From assembly GCA_034509755.1 (NCBI GenBank), contig CM067550.1:9479001-9543000 (forward strand): 64,000 nt of DNA, given 5' to 3'. Made by a program: the position numbers and the translations under genes. The notes below the pieces were generated by a model that was not told where the DNA came from, did no database searches, and worked only from the letters and a program-made list of their open reading frames with translations. Shown piece by piece: positions 58,266 through 64,000 of the stretch; the stretch's first letter is position 1, and each line of letters opens with the position of its first letter. This DNA is from Anisodus tanguticus. Taxonomy: Eukaryota; Streptophyta; Magnoliopsida; Solanales; Solanaceae.

Positions 58266-61200
58266 TTAAGCTGTGGTGACCTTTGAACTATCTTCTTTGT
58301 GGTCACCAAAAATACGCTGCCTAAAGTCTTGCACCATCATAGGCAGACCTTTCCTTAGAGCCACTTTTGGTTCCCAACCAAGTAACTCTTTCGCCCTTGA
58401 GATGTCAGGCTTCCTCTTGTGTGGGTCATCCTCTGTGTTTGGTCTGTGTTCAATCTGAGCATTTGGATCAATGGTTTCCTGGACCACCTGCACCAGCAAA
58501 GATACGTGTCACTAAAATGTGCTATATTGACAGCACGAGAAAATAATTTTCACGCTATCGATATATTTAACTTGTAGCAAGTCACCTGCCTTTGTTTTTC
58601 AAGTTACTTATCTCAATTTTCATGGACAGTTGGCCTGTAGTCACTACTTAGATGATCTAATAGCGTAATTTTTTTTATATTGTCTATGTACAGGAGTTGA
58701 ACTCTTCTTCAAAACACTACTTAGTTCTATCATTTGGATTAAATAAAGAAATCTGAATTGATAGACTTGATGAAGCTGTAAAATGCCAATGCCAATGCCA
58801 CTGCCAATGAAAATGCACCACGAATTTGGAAGTTCAAAGATGCCTCGTTGCATACCTTAGCAAGTTCAAGCATTGTGAATTCACCAGGGTTTCCGAGGTT
58901 GAAGGGACCGACGTGCTCTCCTTCCATCAAGCGCATTAGGCCCTCAACCTTCACAATGAGCCAAAATCAAACAACTTTAGATTCTTACTTTGGAAAATTT
59001 AAGATCACAACCCATGGATTCATTAAATAATTGGTCTCAAGAAACAGCCAATTGTCATTAGATATTGTAACCTGTTTCCTATTTTATACACAGAAACTTG
59101 CCAATGTTTAACTTTGACAAATAAAGAAATCTATAATGTATTCTCAGTAGAGAGTCGAAATTTCAACAAGGGGGCTAAAAAAATATATATAAAAACGCCA
59201 CTTCTAGGATTTAAACCTACAGTTGAACACCCCTATTACCGCAGTCCATTTTCAACGAGAATGTAATCCAATTGAACACCCCCTTCCCAATTGGCAGCTC
59301 TGCCCCTAGTACTCAGATCTCAATCACCCTGCAGGTTGCTTAACAAGAGGGAAAGGTAAGAAAAAGGGTCCCAAAGTTAATACATGGAAATAAAAATGCT
59401 GGTCCCAGTTCTGGCTTCTACTTGAACATGACATGTGCTTCCACACTACAATTTTAACCTTACTCTGGCCCCTTTAGGTCCGCGATTTTTTTTTCTTCTA
59501 ATCATGCTGTACAATGTATGACACATTTAAAAGGGACACTATGCGCATTGATATATTGAACAAATACTAAATAAGTATTTAGCAAAACCAACTCACAGCA
59601 AAATGACAGGTCAATTATTAAAGAATCTTCCATTTGAAAGCCACTTTAACTGAAGCAAGCAATGAGGCATTAATACTGTAAAGGTAGCATATTTAAATAA
59701 GCAAAAAAAAAAGTAGGTGCATTGGAGAAAAGTACCAGATCTGAAACAAATTGGAAACTTCTTGTTTGCTTCCCATCACCATAAACTGTCAAAGGCTCCT
59801 TCCTCAAGGCCTGTACACAAATTTTATATAAGCTTTTTTGTCTTTTTTGGATGTGCAATTTAAGAATCTATTAACTTCACGTTAGATTTAATAATTGGGT
59901 AAGTGGAGAAGTTCACCTGAGCGACAAAGTTGCTGACAACGCGACCATCATCAATGCACATACGAGGTCCATACGTGTTAAAGATCCTTGCAATTCTCAC
60001 CTGCGACCACATAGATACATCAACATAAGTTTACCAGCATTCTATGTATATGTGATGTAAAAACTATTTAAACAACCAAATCACTTATCATGTAATTACA
60101 GATAAATATCTATGATCAACAAGTAATTGGTAGCCTGATAAAATGGTAACTAACTCGCTATAATAGATTAAACGACATTGGATAGTATAATATTGATGCC
60201 AAATATATACAACTTAAATACATTTATCAACAACCAAGTACGTGTAACGTGTGCCATAGAAGAATAGGAGCAATACATTTGGCTCCAGAAAAATTATAAT
60301 TACATAATCTCTGAAATCTAAATAAATTATCAGTAAACGTAAACATCAATTATAAAAGATACTAACTTAGTTAATTTAACCTGGAATGTCGGTTAAAGAA
60401 AAGTACAAACCTCGACACCAGCACCTCTGTGGTAGTCCATGGTCAATGTTTCAGCCGTTCGCTTTCCCTCATCGTAGCAACTTCGAACACCTGTTACCTT
60501 TTTTGGTCAGTTAACCCCACATTTTGCAACTATTCCACATTTACATTAAAAATAAAATACAGTACTATATTAGACAAAAAACAAAGGGGCCATCTTCCTT
60601 AATCTGCGGGAAACTCAAGTGACAATTCAGCTGCAATATTCTAATACCAATTTAGTAATCTTTTATTCCCTTCCAACCCAATTCATATGAATGTGTTTGT
60701 CGGGAACTAAAGATTAAGGAAAAAAGAAAGATTTTTGGAATTAGTGTTCTAAAGTAAGTCAGAAAAATTTATGTGGCTATAAATTATTTCATTAGCGTAA
60801 AATAAATAGTTTAAAATAAATTATTATTAAATATAAAAATAATTATTCTTTTTTTGAACGGATTAAAAAGAAAAAAAGTGTGATACAAATTAAGATAGAG
60901 AGATTAACAATTACTTGTCCTGATGTCCAATTGATTTCTTTTCTCTTTCTCTATGTTCTAACAACAACAACGACAACACACTTCGTGGATATATGCCGAC
61001 TTTATCCCCACGTTGAGAGGATCTCTATGTTCTAACAAATTCCTAAATTATTACTCCTCCCATCCAATTTTACTTGCTTGGCAATGATAAGTTTACTATA
61101 GCACATTTTGAATATAATAAATTTGCTATCTTCAAAATTGCATTAGAAAATAATTATAGTTAATAATAAAGATAAATTAAAAATTATGAAATAAATTATG

Positions 61201-62669
61201 TTTTGATTTTTCATATTGAACAAATAAAAGTAGACATCTACCTTTTAGTATACTGAAAAGTAAAACTGGACGGAGGTATCAAAAGAACTAAAGGAAAAAA
61301 AAAAAAAAGACAAGAAATTTATTACTTAAGCTAATTTAATTTTTCCAGGACAAAACTTAATACAATACTCCATGTGTTCCAATACTCCTATCATACATTT
61401 TTTTTAATCATTTCAAAAAAGAATGACATGTTTATTTATTTGATAATAATTTAACTTTAAATTTTATCTTTTACGCTTAATGAGATGATTTACAAGTACA
61501 AAAATATTTTTAATTATTTTAAATCACGAGATTTAAAATCTTCATTTATTTTTTAATTTCGTATCGAGTCAAATTGCGTCATATAAATTAAAACGGAGAG
61601 TAATAAATAAAAGAGAGAAGATTCATTCAAGAGAAAAGGGCACGCCAATTGAATTAAATGATAGAGAAAAAGATAGGTGAATGAAGCGGCCGGACCCGCA
61701 TATCACGGTTTCATCGTTGACAAAAATTAATTTTTCCCGACCGGATCAAAGGAAAAAAATGTTCATTAGTTTGTCATCGTCGTTCAACACGAGGCTCTCC
61801 GCATTTCTTCCGCGAACTACTCGGTTACTTAAAAATCGCCTGACACCAACGCTCACGTTAGTAACAAGCCATCAAGGACCATAGCTAACGTTAACCTTAA
61901 CCTTTACGTTCGTTGTTTTGTTCCACACACATACCAGATTTTATTTCACCAGCAACAATGCTACCCCTTTATCCCCATTATTGTACACATTTTAATTGAG
62001 TGTGGATTCTAATATATGAAATTATTCGGTCTTTTAAAATTAAATTTTACTCTGTTGCAATTATTTGTATAATTTTGACTTGGATTTGCATATTTTGTGC
62101 TAATCTTTAATTTTTGCCTATTCAAAATCCAAATTATGTCTAGTATCATAATATCCATAAGTTATGTCAAGTGCTCTTGAAGAACTTATACAACCCTATA
62201 GTTATAAGTTCAATTTTGAAGGACAAAAATTAAATCAGTCCATTTGAAGGGCGCAAATCATGTAATTAAAGAATATTTTTAAATCTTGTGATTTTAAATT
62301 TAAAAAATGTTGAATGTACCAAAATTTTCTTTTATCTTGTCTTAATTATGTCATATGAAAAATTAAAATTATAGAATTGCCAAAAAAATAAATAAGAAAC
62401 GTTCTTTTTTAAAGAGAAAATCAAGATAAATAAATTGACACAGATAGTACACATTTAGAAATTATAAACAATATCATAAACTACAATAATTACTAATTTT
62501 AAAAATATGATTAAAGAAAAAATTATTTGATATACTACATAAATGAGATCGAGAAAGTACCACAGTACTACAAATTATACGAAAAATAAAATAGAAAAGA
62601 AATGAAGAAAAACACTAACCGATGGGATTAACGTTGCCCCAATATGTCTCTTTTTGTGGATGTTCTAAT

Positions 62670-62704
<35 letters not shown>

Positions 62705-63549
62705 AAACCGCGCACCGACTCTTTTAGCCAATCCCAGCATGTTCAATGTCCCCACCACATTAGTCTTGTAAAATTACTCCGTCAAGGATTAAACACGTTA
62801 ATGATATAACGTACGTATCAAAAATCAATTACAAATTAAATTAAAGTGAAAAAAACTTAAATATACCATCGAAAAAATTATCGAGTGAATCATTTCAGAT
62901 AGTTCGACGGGATAAAAGAAAAGGATATAATAGTCTTGACAGGATTATACTTGTAATGGACAGGAGAAGCAGGACAAGCAAGATGATAGATCTGATCAAC
63001 TTCAAGCAAAAGTGGTTCAACGACGTCGTGTCGAATAAGTTCAAACCTAGGGTTACCAAAATGATGCATAACATTTTCTTTACGTCCAGTAAAGAAATTA
63101 TCAACAACGATCACACTATCACCTCTAGCAATTAAACGGTCAACAAGATGACTACCTACAAAACCGGCACCACCGGTCACCACAATCCTCAAACCTTTAC
63201 GTTTCAATCCCAACGGAATCTTCCCACCCGAATTAAACGATCCGAACCCGACCCCATTTTGGTAGATCATACGGTGTGCCACCACCTGTGACTGAGTTGA
63301 CTCGGTGGGCAAGTACGAGTCGTAGATCGCGGTGTTTGTGTAATTTAAACTACCCGTACGGGACGAGGGTAAAAGTGCGAATATCAAAGAGGCGATAGCA
63401 ATGCCAGCGAATAGGAAAACGACACGTTGTTCGCGAAGTAAGTAACGAATGGGACGGATTACACTGAGCCATGGTTTGTGTGGTTTGGGAGTGTAACCGT
63501 CCGGAACCGGTTGTGATTCCGGTCCCCGGTAAATCAATTCAGAAGCCAT
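58266..63549 (-). CDS. UXS: UDP-glucuronate decarboxylase (UDP-xylose synthase), membrane-anchored
   Basis: Minus-strand exons 63549-62929, 62767-62620, 60490-60411, 60000-59917, 59810-59736, 58948-58856 and 58487-58266 total 1,323 nt and encode 440 aa. It converts UDP-glucuronate to UDP-xylose with bound NAD+, feeding xylan and other wall polymers. Basic cytosolic N-terminus, then one membrane segment at about 43-60 (VVFLFAGIAIASLIFALL): a type II Golgi anchor as in plant UXS1/UXS2-type isoforms. Rossmann motif GGAGFVG at 126-132; VVDNFFTG at 148-155; LLTSTSEVYG near 229-238; catalytic YDEGK with Tyr262 and Lys266; then RIFNTYGPRM and YGDGKQTRSFQFVSDLVEGL. Length matches Arabidopsis (about 435-445 aa, from memory). 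Intron 1 is AT-AC (U12-type); the rest are GT-AG. Without that splice the frame runs 12 codons into the intron and would be misread as a 219-aa protein. Confidence 0.93.
60640..60905. mobile_element. Possible Stowaway-like MITE in UXS intron 2
   Basis: ttattcccttccaacccaat at the left and gtgtgatacaaattaagata near the right resemble diverged Stowaway ends in inverse orientation. About 260 bp, edges uncertain. An (AAC)n run follows near 60,960. Confidence 0.4.
61052..61278. mobile_element. Stowaway-like MITE in UXS intron 2
   Basis: Starts TACTCCTCCCATCCAATTTT and ends AAAACTGGACGGAGGTA, inverted repeats with TA ends. About 227 bp. Confidence 0.75.
61376..61602. mobile_element. Second Stowaway-like MITE in UXS intron 2
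   Basis: Starts TACTCCATGTGTTCCAATAC and ends aattaaaacggagagta. More diverged than its neighbour; the interior has the usual tcatataaatt word near one end. Confidence 0.55.
61603..62619. other. Remainder of UXS intron 2
   Basis: No exon is supported. A plus-strand 67-codon frame at 61,681-61,884 is antisense within the intron and is probably accidental. The rest is AT-rich. Confidence 0.45.
62768..62928 (-). other. U12-type AT-AC intron (UXS intron 1)
   Basis: On the minus strand exon 1 ends AAG ACT ATT at 62,929 and the intron begins ATATCCTTTT, the U12 AT-AC 5' splice consensus. It ends TTTTAC at 62,768. A U12 branch-site match TCCTTGAC lies at 62,788-62,781, its A 13 nt before the end. 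Exon 2 then reads AAG ACT AAT GTG. The splice gives NPVKTIKTNVVGTLNM, the conserved UXS sequence. No GT-AG alternative restores this. Confidence 0.9.
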
Positions 63550-63624
63550 AGTGTAATTATGTTATATGCACAAAAAAGAGAGAAAAAAAGAAGCTAAGAT
63601 GGGTGTTATTTGGTGTGAAATTTG

Positions 63625-63640
63625 TGAAATAAATATAAGG
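63625..63640 (-). promoter_or_regulatory. Possible UXS TATA box
   Basis: The minus strand reads ccttatatttatttcac, giving a TATATTTA core about 80-90 bp upstream of the UXS start codon. Position and base composition suit a TATA box; no transcript start is available. Confidence 0.4.
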
Positions 63641-64000
63641 GAATGAGGAAGAGGTGGGACGAGGATTTTCGCCGGGAATTATTACACACACACTATGGGT
63701 AGGCGCGTGGGGATGATGTCTTGACTTTTTTTTTTTTTTATGTAAATAGGGTCACTGTTGCGTAGTTTATGAAGTACTAAAGTGGTATACTTAATGTTTA
63801 TATTTATTTATTTTTAATTTGCAATAGATCCACCAAAGATGGCTTTACTTTCCTGAGATATTTGAGACTCATTAATTATTGTAAGTCAATGTGTTTCCTG
63901 ATTAATCTTGACTATCTAATAAAACCATTTATTTTCATAGATTTGTTTAATTAACAGTAAAAAAAAAAGTTACAGTATTCCAAGACGAACCAAAATTCCA
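63641..64000. other. UXS upstream flank
   Basis: Probable promoter sequence of UXS, with a poly(T) run near 63,727. No further gene is seen before the window ends. Confidence 0.4.

Noticed and set aside
61681..61884. 67-codon plus-strand ORF in UXS intron 2
   Set aside because: No domain, no splice context, and antisense inside an intron.
62890..63549. A 219-aa short UXS protein
   Set aside because: The last 12 codons are AT-AC intron sequence. Splicing to 62,767 restores the conserved protein.

Overview
This is a nuclear plant sequence. Genes are split by GT-AG introns, spacers are AT-rich, and transposable elements are dense. The Au-type SINEs, the RTE-type LINE with a TTG-type 3' tail and the Stowaway, hAT and TRIM elements are the mix I associate with Solanaceae (Nicotiana or a relative). 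That family assignment is inference; no marker gene was compared.

Layout. (1) About 436-12,125, plus strand: a decayed gamma-tubulin complex protein 4 (GCP4) gene carrying at least five frameshifts and one lost splice donor, with a degenerate RTE LINE in one intron. Its 5' part lies left of the window. (2) 13,830-16,717, plus: intact four-exon PHR2 (photolyase/blue-light-receptor family, 439 aa). (3) 19,427-20,776, minus: intronless PLS-class PPR gene (449 aa). (4) About 21,690-25,193, minus: Ty1/copia remnant truncated inside reverse transcriptase. (5) About 25.6-32.13 kb, minus: a gag-only Ty3/gypsy element with several tandem arrays, split by a solo LTR of about 1.6 kb. (6) 33,261-34,327: a 1,067-bp miniature LTR element (TRIM). 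(7) 34.5-43.3 kb: MITEs, a SINE with a MITE nested in it, and a 4.27-kb Mutator-like element carrying a plant-mobile-domain fragment and itself hit by a 924-bp hAT element. (8) 43,698-48,265, plus: intact eight-exon monoacylglycerol-lipase/caffeoylshikimate-esterase-like hydrolase (353 aa). (9) 48,531-51,899: degenerate hAT DNA transposon. (10) 53,530-56,529, plus: five-exon spliceosomal core protein SmD2 (108 aa) with site II motifs and a telo-box upstream. (11) 58,266-63,549, minus: seven-exon membrane-anchored UDP-glucuronate decarboxylase (UXS, 440 aa), whose first intron is an AT-AC, U12-type intron.

The genes are unrelated housekeeping or regulatory plant genes and form no pathway cluster. 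The main points of interest are the U12-type intron in UXS, the GCP4 pseudogene beside intact neighbours (which implies a functional copy elsewhere), the gag-only retrotransposon with 36/37-bp arrays, and several nested insertions that can be ordered by their target-site duplications. Exon boundaries were read by hand from splice consensus, reading phase and protein-family knowledge. No alignment was run.
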